Shown: one piece after another, positions 1-8,990 of the stretch | Position numbering within the stretch: the first letter of the stretch is position 1 | Layout of the letters: the number at the start of each line of letters is the position of its first letter | Origin: Falsirhodobacter algicola | Lineage (GTDB): Bacteria; Pseudomonadota; Alphaproteobacteria; Rhodobacterales; Rhodobacteraceae | Assembly (NCBI RefSeq): GCF_018279165.1 | Contig: NZ_CP047289.1 | Location: 2,053,001-2,117,000 of the forward strand | Length of the DNA: 64,000 nt | Direction: 5' to 3' | The notes under the pieces: model-generated | Databases searched by the model: none | Told to the model about the DNA's origin: nothing | The model's input: only the letters and a program-made list of their open reading frames with translations | Program-made: the position numbers and the translations under genes

Positions 1-2
1 CG

Positions 3-587
3 GAATTCCTCGGCCCGGACGATATCGACGAAGGGATGATGGCCGCGGCGGAGTGGATCTACCTCGAAGGCTACCGCTTCGATGGGCCTGCCAGCCACGA
101 GGCCTTCGCCAAGGCGATTCGCGCGTGCAAATCGGCGGGCGGCAAGGTGTCGATCACCCTGTCGGACCCCTTCTGCGTGGAACGCCACCGCGATGCCTTC
201 CGCCGCCTTCTGTCCGAAGAGGCGGACCTGCTGTTCGCAAACCGCGCCGAACTTCTGTCGATGTACCAGACGGACGATTTCCAGGCCGCGCTGACGGCCG
301 CTGCGGCCGATGTCGCCATCGTCGCCTGCACCGAGGGCGAGAATGGCGCGCATGTGCTGTCGGACGGCCAACACTGGCACATCCCGGCGGTGCCGACCCA
401 GATCGCGGATGCGACGGGCGCGGGCGATCTCTTTGCGGCGGGCTTCCTCTGGGGCGTGACGCAGGGGCATGACCTCGAGGCGTGCGGCCGCATGGGCTGC
501 GTGGCCGCCTCGGAGGTCATCTCCCATATCGGGGCGCGCCCCGAGGCCGATCTCAAGGCGCTGTTCGCCCATCACGGCCTCGTCTGA
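3..587 (+). CDS. PfkB-family kinase, adenosine kinase-like (5' partial)
   Basis: The C-terminal 194 codons of a ribokinase/PfkB-family sugar or nucleoside kinase; the reading frame is open back to base 3, so the start lies outside the window. The family phosphorylates an alcohol group with ATP in the cytoplasm. The PfkB signature 2, DATGAGDLFAAGFLWG, supplies the catalytic Asp and anion hole and is intact. It lies where expected, about 50 residues from the C-terminus. The visible half most resembles the adenosine kinase-type members annotated in Rhodobacteraceae, but the substrate lid is missing, so the substrate is inferred. The gene converges on the sulfotransferase gene with 9 bases between stops. 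Confidence 0.8.
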   Translation, partial: EFLGPDDIDEGMMAAAEWIYLEGYRFDGPASHEAFAKAIRACKSAGGKVSITLSDPFCVERHRDAFRRLLSEEADLLFANRAELLSMYQTDDFQAALTAAAADVAIVACTEGENGAHVLSDGQHWHIPAVPTQIADATGAGDLFAAGFLWGVTQGHDLEACGRMGCVAASEVISHIGARPEADLKALFAHHGLV

Positions 588-596
588 GGCGGGGGG

Positions 597-1415
597 TCAG
601 TCCCCCAGACGGCGGTGGACCTCCTTGAGGTCCACCTCCATCCGCGGCAGCTTGTTGCCGGGATTGTCGAAGTCGTATTTGAACAGCTGGAAATCCTTCT
701 TGTAGATTTCCCACATGATGTGCATCGACAGATCGTCGAAGTAATCCTCCACGGGATGGGCGCGCTTCGGCCCATGTCCTTCGGATTCGTTGAAGCGCGG
801 GATCGTCGCCAGATCCACCTTGTGACGGCTGTCCATGCCGTCCAGCACCTTCTGCATCCCCTCGTTGAACCGCTCGGTGAAGAAGATCTGATCGTAGCGG
901 CCGCCGTTCACGATGAAGGTCGCGATATGGCCCGACATCGCGGACCAATGGATGTCCGGCTCCATCGGTTTCTTCCAGCGGATGGTGTCGCGGGCGAACA
1001 AGAGGAAGCGGCGGAAGCTCTTGATCTGGTCGAACTCCTCCGTGCCGTCGGGGCCGCCGACCTCGATGCCGTATTTCTGCGTCAAGAGCGGTACGAGATT
1101 GCCGCGATAGCGTTTGCCGTTGCGCTGGATGCCGCAGATCTTGTCGAAGAAGGAGGACAGGATGCGGGTATAGGGGTTGCGCACGCAGGTGAAGGTCAGG
1201 CTGCGATGGGCAGAGACATTCGCCTCGATCAGCGGCTGGCTGTCGGACTGGGACCACTTGTGCAGCCCGCTGGTCGAATCGTGGATGTCGCCGTCGAAGA
1301 AGCGACCGTGATCCGAATAGAACATGATCTGACCGATGGTCGAACACGCGCATTTAGGAACGACGCGGTAGACGACGCTCTCACTTTCGGTCATCCATGT
1401 TCCCGGAAAACCCAT
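597..1415 (-). CDS. Sulfotransferase family protein
   Basis: A 272-residue PAPS-dependent sulfotransferase of the Sulfotransfer_2 type. Near the N-terminus, VVPKCACSTI is the 5'-phosphosulfate loop. CVRNPYTRILSSFF is the 3'-phosphate-binding motif with its Arg and Ser. Such enzymes usually sulfate glycans or other surface molecules. The start is ATG at 1415 because AGGAG lies 6-7 bases upstream; a TTG six codons further up (1433) has no comparable site. It is divergent from the GT14 glycosyltransferase with about 117 bases between starts, which suggests a shared role in making a sulfated surface glycan. The acceptor is unknown. Confidence 0.75.
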   Translation of the reverse strand: MGFPGTWMTESESVVYRVVPKCACSTIGQIMFYSDHGRFFDGDIHDSTSGLHKWSQSDSQPLIEANVSAHRSLTFTCVRNPYTRILSSFFDKICGIQRNGKRYRGNLVPLLTQKYGIEVGGPDGTEEFDQIKSFRRFLLFARDTIRWKKPMEPDIHWSAMSGHIATFIVNGGRYDQIFFTERFNEGMQKVLDGMDSRHKVDLATIPRFNESEGHGPKRAHPVEDYFDDLSMHIMWEIYKKDFQLFKYDFDNPGNKLPRMEVDLKEVHRRLGD

Positions 1416-1532
1416 CACTCGACTCCTGCGCAAACTCTCCTTTCAGGTGAAGCAGGTCGGGACACACTTTTCAATCGCTCTCGTCGTTTTCCGTGCGATG
1501 ATGGGCGGGTTCGCGAAGATAGAGGGGCATTC

Positions 1533-3110
1533 ATGGCCGAGATCGCCTTCATCCTGCTGTGCCACAAGGATCCGGCGGGGATCGTCGCACAGGCCCTGCG
1601 CCTGACGGCGGCAGGCGACAACATCGCGATTCATTTCGATGCCCGCGCGCCCAAGGCCGATTACGACCGCATCCGCGCCGCGCTGGCGGACAATCCGCGC
1701 GTGGCCTTCGCCGCGCGGCGCATCAAGTGCGGCTGGGGGGAGTGGAGCCTCGTGGAGGCGAGCCTTCTGGCCGTCCGCGCCGCCTACGATGCCTTCCCCG
1801 AGGCCACGCATTTCTACATGCTGTCCGGCGACTGCATGCCGATCAAATCGGCCGAATACGTCAAGGATTTCCTCGATCGCGACGATCTCGATTACGTCGA
1901 GGCGTTCGATTTCTTCAAGTCCGACTGGATCAAGACCGGCATCAAGGAAGAGCGGCTGATCTACCGCCACTGGTTCAACGAACGCACCCATAAATGGTGG
2001 TTCTACACGTCGATGGACCTGCAGCGCCGCTTCGGGCTGGCGCGCAAGATCCCGCAGGGGCTCGACATTCAGATCGGCAGCCAGTGGTGGTGCCTGCGCC
2101 GCAGCACGATCGGGGCCATCCTGTCCTTCTGCGACACCAATCCCGCCGTGATCCGCTTCTTTGCGACGACATGGATCCCGGACGAGACGATGTTCCAGAC
2201 GCTGGTGCGCCATCTGATCCCCGACCGGGAAATCCGCACGCGCACGCTGACCTTCCTGATGTTCACCGATTACGGCATGCCGCTGACCTTCTACAACGAT
2301 CACTACGACATGCTGATCAGTCAGGACTATCTCTTCGCACGCAAGATCTCCCCCCATGCCGCCGATCTGAAGGAGCGGCTGGGCCAGATGTACCAAAGCC
2401 GCGGCGTCCGCTTCCCCATCTCGAACGAGGGGCGCACGCTGCTGACCTTCCTGCGCGACCGGGGCCGCAACGGGCGCCGCTTCGCCCCCCGCTTCTGGGA
2501 GGCGGAGACGAGCCTTGGCCGCGAACGGCGTCTGACGCTGGTCGTGTGCAAGAAATGGCATGTCGCCAAACGCTTCACGGACCGGGCGTCCGAGGTGCTG
2601 GGCGTTCCGCGCCTGCATTATCTCTTTAACGAGGTCGGGACCGAACTGCCGCCCCTCGGCGGGATCGAAACCACGTTGGAAAAGCGCGAGCGCCATCGCC
2701 GCGCACTGCTGCGGATGCTGTTCGATTATTACGACACGCGGCATCTGATGATCTGCATCGACCCGTCCAATCTGGACCTGATCCGCGATGTGGTGGCGGA
2801 CCGGGCGCGGGTGGACATCATCGACCTCGAATGCGTGTTCGACGACGATTATCTGGTGGGCCATGCGCAGCGGGTGGGGCTGGCCGGGCCCAGCACCCCG
2901 GTGGAGACGATGGACCGCCTGATGCCCGTCATCCGCTACGATTTCCGCTATGAGAGCGAGCGGATCCGCGATGCCGATTTCCCCAACTTCCGGCGCCTTC
3001 ACGAAACGAACACCGCCGAGGAGAATGCGGAGATCCTTGCCGAGCTTCTGGACATTCCACGCGACACCGCGTTGGAGATCACCTCGATGCACTATCTCTT
3101 CATGGACTGA
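1533..3110 (+). CDS. Beta-1,6-N-acetylglucosaminyltransferase-like GT14 (core-2/I-branching) with extra C-terminal domain
   Basis: A 525-residue protein. Residues 1 to about 280 are a Branch/GT14 domain (FILLCHKDPAG near the start, then MLSGDCMPIKS and the QWWCL region), the family that adds branching N-acetylglucosamine or xylose to glycans. Residues from about 300 on form a second domain, with RRLTLVVCKKWHVAKRF at its start. It resembles the uncharacterised domain (DUF5927/5928 type) that follows GT14 in Rhodobacteraceae. The start is ATG 1533; the open frame runs further upstream, but that part is antisense to the sulfotransferase gene. No signal peptide is seen, so it is probably cytoplasmic or membrane-associated. 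Confidence 0.75.
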   Translation: MAEIAFILLCHKDPAGIVAQALRLTAAGDNIAIHFDARAPKADYDRIRAALADNPRVAFAARRIKCGWGEWSLVEASLLAVRAAYDAFPEATHFYMLSGDCMPIKSAEYVKDFLDRDDLDYVEAFDFFKSDWIKTGIKEERLIYRHWFNERTHKWWFYTSMDLQRRFGLARKIPQGLDIQIGSQWWCLRRSTIGAILSFCDTNPAVIRFFATTWIPDETMFQTLVRHLIPDREIRTRTLTFLMFTDYGMPLTFYNDHYDMLISQDYLFARKISPHAADLKERLGQMYQSRGVRFPISNEGRTLLTFLRDRGRNGRRFAPRFWEAETSLGRERRLTLVVCKKWHVAKRFTDRASEVLGVPRLHYLFNEVGTELPPLGGIETTLEKRERHRRALLRMLFDYYDTRHLMICIDPSNLDLIRDVVADRARVDIIDLECVFDDDYLVGHAQRVGLAGPSTPVETMDRLMPVIRYDFRYESERIRDADFPNFRRLHETNTAEENAEILAELLDIPRDTALEITSMHYLFMD

Positions 3111-3112
3111 CG

Positions 3113-3466
3113 ATGACCTATGATCCGACGAACATCTTCGCCCGCATCCTGCGCGGCGAGATCCCGAACAAGACCGTCGCCGAGAGCGCGCATACGCTGG
3201 CCTTCGAGGATATTGCCCCGCATGCCCCGCATCATGTGCTGGTGATCCCGAAGGGCGCCTATACCGATTTCGCCGATTTCGCGGCCCGCGCCCCGGCCGA
3301 GGAGATGCTGGATTTCCACCGCACCGCCGCCCGCATCTGCGAAGGTTTCCCCGAGGGATACCGCGTCATCACCAATGCGCGCGGGCATGGGGGGCAGGAA
3401 GTGCCCCATTACCACATCCATATCTTGGCCGGTCGGCCGCTGGGGCCGATGCTGACCCGTCAGTGA
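3113..3466 (+). CDS. HIT family protein (histidine triad nucleotide-binding)
   Basis: A 117-residue HIT-fold protein that hydrolyses or transfers nucleoside phosphates, as in HinT purine-nucleoside phosphoramidases. The histidine triad HYHIHILAG near residue 100 carries the catalytic middle His. The N-terminal IFARILRGEIPN is typical of the HinT branch. It starts two bases after the GT14 stop, so the two are co-transcribed. It overlaps the polA stop by 7 bases on the opposite strand. The physiological substrate cannot be told from the sequence. Confidence 0.9.
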   Translation: MTYDPTNIFARILRGEIPNKTVAESAHTLAFEDIAPHAPHHVLVIPKGAYTDFADFAARAPAEEMLDFHRTAARICEGFPEGYRVITNARGHGGQEVPHYHIHILAGRPLGPMLTRQ

Positions 3467-6264
3467 GCGGCGGCCCAGTTCGGGCCACGCCCCGCATCCA
3501 CGATCAGCGGGACCGACAGCTTCACCGCCGGGTCGGAGGCGTTCTCCATCACGGCGCGGGCGCGGGCGATCAGGGTATCGGCCGCGTCCTCCTCCACCTC
3601 GAACAGCAGTTCGTCATGGACCTGAAGCAGCATCCGCGCCGGTAGGTCCGCGATGGCGGCGGGCATGCGGATCATGGCGCGGCGGATGATGTCGGCGGCC
3701 GTCCCCTGAATAGGCGCGTTGATCGCGGCGCGGCGGGCGAATCCCGCGCCGGGGCCACGCGCGTTGATCTCCGGCGTGTTGATGCGGCGCCCGAACAGGG
3801 TCAGCACATGGCCATTCGCCTTCGCAAAGGCGATGGTCTCGTCCATATAGGTGCGGATGCCGGGGAAACGCTCGAAATAGCGGTCGATGAAGCCCTGCGC
3901 ATCGGCGCGCGGGATGCGCAGGTTCCGCGCCAGCCCGAACCCCGAAATGCCGTAGATCACCCCGAAGTTGATCGCCTTCGCCTGACGGCGGATCATCGGG
4001 TCCATCCCTTCAAGCGGCACGTTGAACATCTCGGCCGCGGTCATGGCGTGGATGTCATGGCCCTGCCGGAATGCCTCCTTCAAGGCCGGAAGGTCCGCGA
4101 TATGGGCCAGAATCCGCAATTCGATCTGGCTGTAATCGAGCGAGACGAGCACCTTGCCCGGCCCCGCCACGAAGGCCTCGCGGATGCGGCGGCCTTCCTC
4201 GGATCGGACGGGGATGTTCTGCAGGTTCGGATCGGTGGAGGCGAGCCGCCCCGTATTCGCCCCGGCGATGGAATAGGAGGTGTGCACCCGCCCGGTATCG
4301 GGATGCACATGGTCCTGCAAGGCATCGGTATAGGTCGATTTCAGCTTGGACACCTGCCGCCAATCCAGCACACGTGCGGGCAGGTCATGCCCCTCGGCGG
4401 CCAGATCCTCGAGGATGTCCGCGCCGGTGCCGTAGGCGCCGTTCTTGCCCTTCGTACCGCCCTGCAGGCCCATCTCGTCGAACAGGATCTCGCCAAGCTG
4501 CTTGGGAGAGCCGACGTTGAACGGACGCCCGGCCAGCGCGTGGATCTCTTCCTCCAGCATGGCCATCTTCTGGGCGAAGGCACCGGACATGCGCGAGAGC
4601 GTTTCGCGATCGACGCGCACGCCCGCCATCTCCATATCCGCCAGAACGGGCACGAGGGGGCGCTCCAGCGTCTCGTAGACGGTGGTCACGCGGGCGCGGT
4701 GCAGTTGGGGCCGGAACAACTCCCACAGGCGCAGGGTGACATCGGCATCCTCGGCGGCATAGGGGGCGGCATCGGCGATGGCCACGCGGTCGAAGGTGAT
4801 CTGGCTCTTGCCGCTGCCGATCAGGCCCTTGATGGCGATGGGCGTGTGGCGCAGGTACTGTTCCGATAGCGCATCCATGCCGTGATTGTGCAGCCCCGCA
4901 TGCAGCGCATAGGACATCAGCATCGTGTCGTCGATCGGCGCGACCGCGATCCCGATCCGGGCCAGCATCTTGCAGTCGTATTTCGCGTTATGGGCGATCT
5001 TCAGGACCGCCGGATCCTCCATCACCGGCTTCAGCAGCGCCAGCGCCTCGGAGATGAGCATCTGCCCCTCCACGCGCTGCGCCCCGCCGAACAGATCGTC
5101 CGTGCCTGTGACATGGGCCAGCGGGATGTAGCAGGCCCGCCCCGCCGTCACGCAAAGCGATATCCCGACGAGTTCAGCCCGCATCTCATCAAGGCCGGTC
5201 GTCTCGGTGTCGAAGGCGACATGGCCGACCTCGTGGATCACGGCGATCCATTCGGCCAGTTGCGCAGGCTCGGTCACGACCTCGTAGGCGGCATGATCGA
5301 ACGGCAGGGGGGCGATCTCCTCGGCCTCCACCGTGGCGGCGGGGGTCGGGGCGGGAAGGGGCGGCTCCACGCCGCGCTTCTCGGCCACGCGCTTCGTCAG
5401 CGTGCGGAATTCCATCGCGTTGAGGAAGTCCATCAGGCTGTCGTCCGGCTCGCGGATCTCGAGGCTTTCCAGCGTCACGTCCAGCGGCGTGTCGCGATCG
5501 AGCTGCACGAGCCGGCGCGAGATGCGGATCTGATCGGCATGCTCCAGCAGAACCTGACGGCGCTTGGGCTGCTTGATCTCGGAGGCGCGCTCCAGCAGCG
5601 TGTCGAGATCGCCGTATTCCTGAATGAGCAACGCCGCCGTCTTGATGCCGATGCCGGGCGCGCCGGGCACGTTATCGACCGAATCGCCCGCCAGCGCCTG
5701 CACATCCACCACCCGCTCCGGGCCGACGCCGAACTTCTCGAACACCTCGTCGCGGCCGATGCGCTTGTTCTTCATCGGGTCCAGCATCTCCACGCCGTCG
5801 CCGACGAGCTGCATCAGATCCTTGTCCGAGGAGATGATGGTCACGCGTCCGCCCGCATCCCGCGCCCGGCAGGCAAGTGCGGCGATGATGTCGTCGGCCT
5901 CGAATCCCTCGGTCTCGATGCAGGCGATGTTGAAGGCGCGCGTCGCCTCCCGCGTCAGGGGGAACTGGGGCTTCAGATCCTCGGGCAGGTCGGGGCGCTG
6001 GGCCTTGTAGGCGGGGTAGATCTCGTTGCGGAACGTCTTGGAGGAATGATCGAAGATCACCGCCACATGGGTCGGCGCGTCCCCCGATTTCGCATCCTCG
6101 ACATAGCGGAACAGCATGTTGCAAAAGCCCGCGACCGCGCCGATCGGCAGGCCGTCGGATTTGCGCGTCAGGGGCGGCAGCGCATGGTAGGCGCGGAAGA
6201 TGAAGGCCGAACCGTCGATCAGGTGCAGGTGGTGGCCCTGGCCGAATGTGGTGTCGAAAGTCAT
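3460..6264 (-). CDS. polA: DNA polymerase I
   Basis: A 934-residue, full-length Pol I for Okazaki-fragment processing and repair synthesis. The 5'-3' exonuclease domain occupies roughly residues 1-280. The proofreading 3'-5' exonuclease (about 330-530) keeps FDTETTGL, HNAKYDCKML and the Tyr-Asp motif YAAEDADVTL, so it should be active. The polymerase domain has motif A (LVSLDYSQIELRI), motif B (RRQAKAINFGVIYGISG) and motif C (LLQVHDELLFEV). The start is ATG 6264, giving MTFDTTFGQ directly before the exonuclease fold; the open frame continues upstream over the zinc-finger gene without homology. Confidence 0.97.
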   Translation of the reverse strand: MTFDTTFGQGHHLHLIDGSAFIFRAYHALPPLTRKSDGLPIGAVAGFCNMLFRYVEDAKSGDAPTHVAVIFDHSSKTFRNEIYPAYKAQRPDLPEDLKPQFPLTREATRAFNIACIETEGFEADDIIAALACRARDAGGRVTIISSDKDLMQLVGDGVEMLDPMKNKRIGRDEVFEKFGVGPERVVDVQALAGDSVDNVPGAPGIGIKTAALLIQEYGDLDTLLERASEIKQPKRRQVLLEHADQIRISRRLVQLDRDTPLDVTLESLEIREPDDSLMDFLNAMEFRTLTKRVAEKRGVEPPLPAPTPAATVEAEEIAPLPFDHAAYEVVTEPAQLAEWIAVIHEVGHVAFDTETTGLDEMRAELVGISLCVTAGRACYIPLAHVTGTDDLFGGAQRVEGQMLISEALALLKPVMEDPAVLKIAHNAKYDCKMLARIGIAVAPIDDTMLMSYALHAGLHNHGMDALSEQYLRHTPIAIKGLIGSGKSQITFDRVAIADAAPYAAEDADVTLRLWELFRPQLHRARVTTVYETLERPLVPVLADMEMAGVRVDRETLSRMSGAFAQKMAMLEEEIHALAGRPFNVGSPKQLGEILFDEMGLQGGTKGKNGAYGTGADILEDLAAEGHDLPARVLDWRQVSKLKSTYTDALQDHVHPDTGRVHTSYSIAGANTGRLASTDPNLQNIPVRSEEGRRIREAFVAGPGKVLVSLDYSQIELRILAHIADLPALKEAFRQGHDIHAMTAAEMFNVPLEGMDPMIRRQAKAINFGVIYGISGFGLARNLRIPRADAQGFIDRYFERFPGIRTYMDETIAFAKANGHVLTLFGRRINTPEINARGPGAGFARRAAINAPIQGTAADIIRRAMIRMPAAIADLPARMLLQVHDELLFEVEEDAADTLIARARAVMENASDPAVKLSVPLIVDAGRGPNWAAAH

Positions 6265-6323
6265 GTGTCCGCTCCGTGCCGATCCGCTCAGGGATATGGC
6301 ACGATGCGCCCCTGTCTTCCAGC

Positions 6324-6509
6324 CTAGTGATCGCCCGAGGCGTGTTCGCGGTCGATGACGTAGCGCTTGTCGCAGTAACCGCATTCGACGAATCCCGTAT
6401 CTTCGGGGATCGTCAGCCACACGCGGGGATGGCCGAGCGCGCCTTCGCCGCCGTCGCAGGCGATCTTCCAACGGGTGACGGTCTGGGTCTCGGGCGGCGC
6501 GATGGGCAT
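6324..6509 (-). CDS. Zinc-finger domain protein, CHCC type
   Basis: A 61-residue protein of the zf-CHCC family (PF10276), related to a small subunit of respiratory complex I (NDUFS6-like). Visible ligands are Cys in IACDGG, His in GHPRVWL, and the pair CGYC before DKRYVI. AAGGAG lies 8 bases before ATG 6509. It sits between the DUF1285 gene and polA on the same strand and is probably co-transcribed with DUF1285. Its exact role in bacteria is not established. Confidence 0.88.
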   Translation of the reverse strand: MPIAPPETQTVTRWKIACDGGEGALGHPRVWLTIPEDTGFVECGYCDKRYVIDREHASGDH

Positions 6510-6565
6510 CTGGCTGTCTCCTTGTGGCGGTGCATTCTATCCGAAGGCGGCGGCGCTTCAAGCGG

Positions 6566-7075
6566 TCAGGCGGCGGCGGGGCCGATGGGGATGAAACGGT
6601 CGGTGCGCAGGCCGATGCGGCCATCCTCCTCCACGGCCAGATCGACCAGCCGGTAGAAGGTCTTGCGGTCGATCCGCCCCTCCATGCCGCCGCGGATCGG
6701 GGCATAGGGCACATCGCCCGCCATGCGCAGCCCCGTCAGCGGCACCCGGTCGCCCACCTGCGTGATCAGATCGATCCCCGCGCCGGCGACATGCGCGTCG
6801 ATGACGACGAAGGGCACATCCTCCACGGTGATGCCCACCTTCTCCACGGGGGTGACGAGGACGTAGCCTTCGCCCTCGCGCTTCAGGATGTTGGAAAAGA
6901 GCTGCACCAACGCCGGGCGCGTGATGGGACGGCCTTCGTGATGCCAGACGCCCTCGCGGTCGATGCGCATGTCGATCATGCCGCAGAAGGGCGGATCCCA
7001 CAGATGGACCGGCGCCGGACCGCTCGTGCGTATCAGCCCTCTCACGGCATTTTGTGCATCATCCGTTTTTGGCAT
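6566..7075 (-). CDS. DUF1285 domain-containing protein
   Basis: A 169-residue soluble protein matching DUF1285 throughout. Landmarks are WDPPFCGMIDMRID, the VDAH-like stretch FVVIDAHVAG, and the C-terminal RKTFYRLVDLAV. The family is conserved in alphaproteobacteria and structurally characterised members have a two-domain beta-rich fold, but no activity is established. The start is ATG 7075. It is divergent from the moxR operon with 62 bases between starts, which must hold both promoters. Confidence 0.85.
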   Translation of the reverse strand: MPKTDDAQNAVRGLIRTSGPAPVHLWDPPFCGMIDMRIDREGVWHHEGRPITRPALVQLFSNILKREGEGYVLVTPVEKVGITVEDVPFVVIDAHVAGAGIDLITQVGDRVPLTGLRMAGDVPYAPIRGGMEGRIDRKTFYRLVDLAVEEDGRIGLRTDRFIPIGPAAA

Positions 7076-7095
7076 TTGAGCCTGCGGCCTAAAAT
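7069..7095 (+). promoter_or_regulatory. Possible sigma-70-type promoter of the moxR operon
   Basis: TTGGCA (7069-7074) and TAAAAT (7090-7095) are close to -35 and -10 consensus, but the spacer is only 15 bases. They lie 43 bases upstream of the moxR ATG, in the short divergent gap. The spacing makes this a weak call. Confidence 0.3.
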
Positions 7096-7137
7096 CGATT
7101 GAATGGGCGAAGCGTAAACCGCCTGCGGAGGAATGTC

Positions 7138-8135
<998 letters not shown>

Positions 8136-8139
<4 letters not shown>

Positions 8140-8990
8140 GCGCGCTCGCCCCCCGCGCCGAGGCCCTTGGCGGGGCGCTGCCGCCGCTTCTGGCGGCCGC
8201 CGAGCAATTGGCCCAGACCGTGATGCTGGGCGAACATGGGCGGCGCCGCGCGGGCAATGGCGATGAATTCTGGCAGTACCGCGCCGCCGGGGCGGGGGAT
8301 GGCAGCCGTATGATCGACTGGCGCCGCTCGGCGCGGACGGACGGGCATTTCGTGCGCGAACGCGAATGGCAGGCGGCGCAAAGCGTGCTCTTCTGGGTCG
8401 ATCGTGGCCGCTCGATGGATTTCGCGGGCGGTGCGGATCGCCCGCCCAAGGGGGAACGGGCGCAACTTCTGGCGCTGGCGCTGGGCGTTCTGCTGCTGCG
8501 CGGGGGGGAACGGGTGGGCCTGCCGGGCCTGCCCGCCCGTCCGGGCCGCGCGCAGGTGCTGCGGCTTGCGGCGGCCTTGGCGGCCGAAGGGGCCGAGGAT
8601 CACGCCGCCCCCGATCTGGCGCAGGTGCCGATGCATGGGCGGGTGGTGCTGATCTCGGACTTCCTCGGCTCGCTCGGCCCGATCGAAGGGGCGATGGCGC
8701 GGGCTGCGGCCCGCAACGCGCCGGGCGTTCTTTTGCAGGTGCTGGACCCGGCCGAGGAGAGTTTTCCCTTCGATGGCCGCACGATCTTCGAATCCATGGC
8801 TGGCGGAACGCGGTTCGAAACGCGCGAGGCGCGCGGCCTGCGCGACGCCTACCTGTCCCGTCTGGCCGAGCGGAAGGCGCAACTGGCCGACCTTGCCCGC
8901 GCCTCGGGGTGGATGTTCCGCACGCATCACACGGGCGAGGGGCCGCAGCCCGCGCTCCTCTGGCTCTATCGCGCTTTGGAGAGGCGATGA
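8136..8990 (+). CDS. DUF58 domain-containing protein (BatA/vWA-like)
   Basis: A 284-residue DUF58 protein, the usual partner of MoxR ATPases. The DUF58 hallmark GDEFWQYRAA followed by IDWRRSARTD is present at about residues 45-75. The vWA-like strand FWVDRGRSMDF has a degenerate metal site (D-x-G-x-S instead of D-x-S-x-S). I place the start at TTG 8136, because the family alignment begins just after it and no ATG or GTG lies near; it overlaps the moxR stop as TTGA. The 3' end overlaps the next ATG. It is probably cytoplasmic. Confidence 0.85.
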
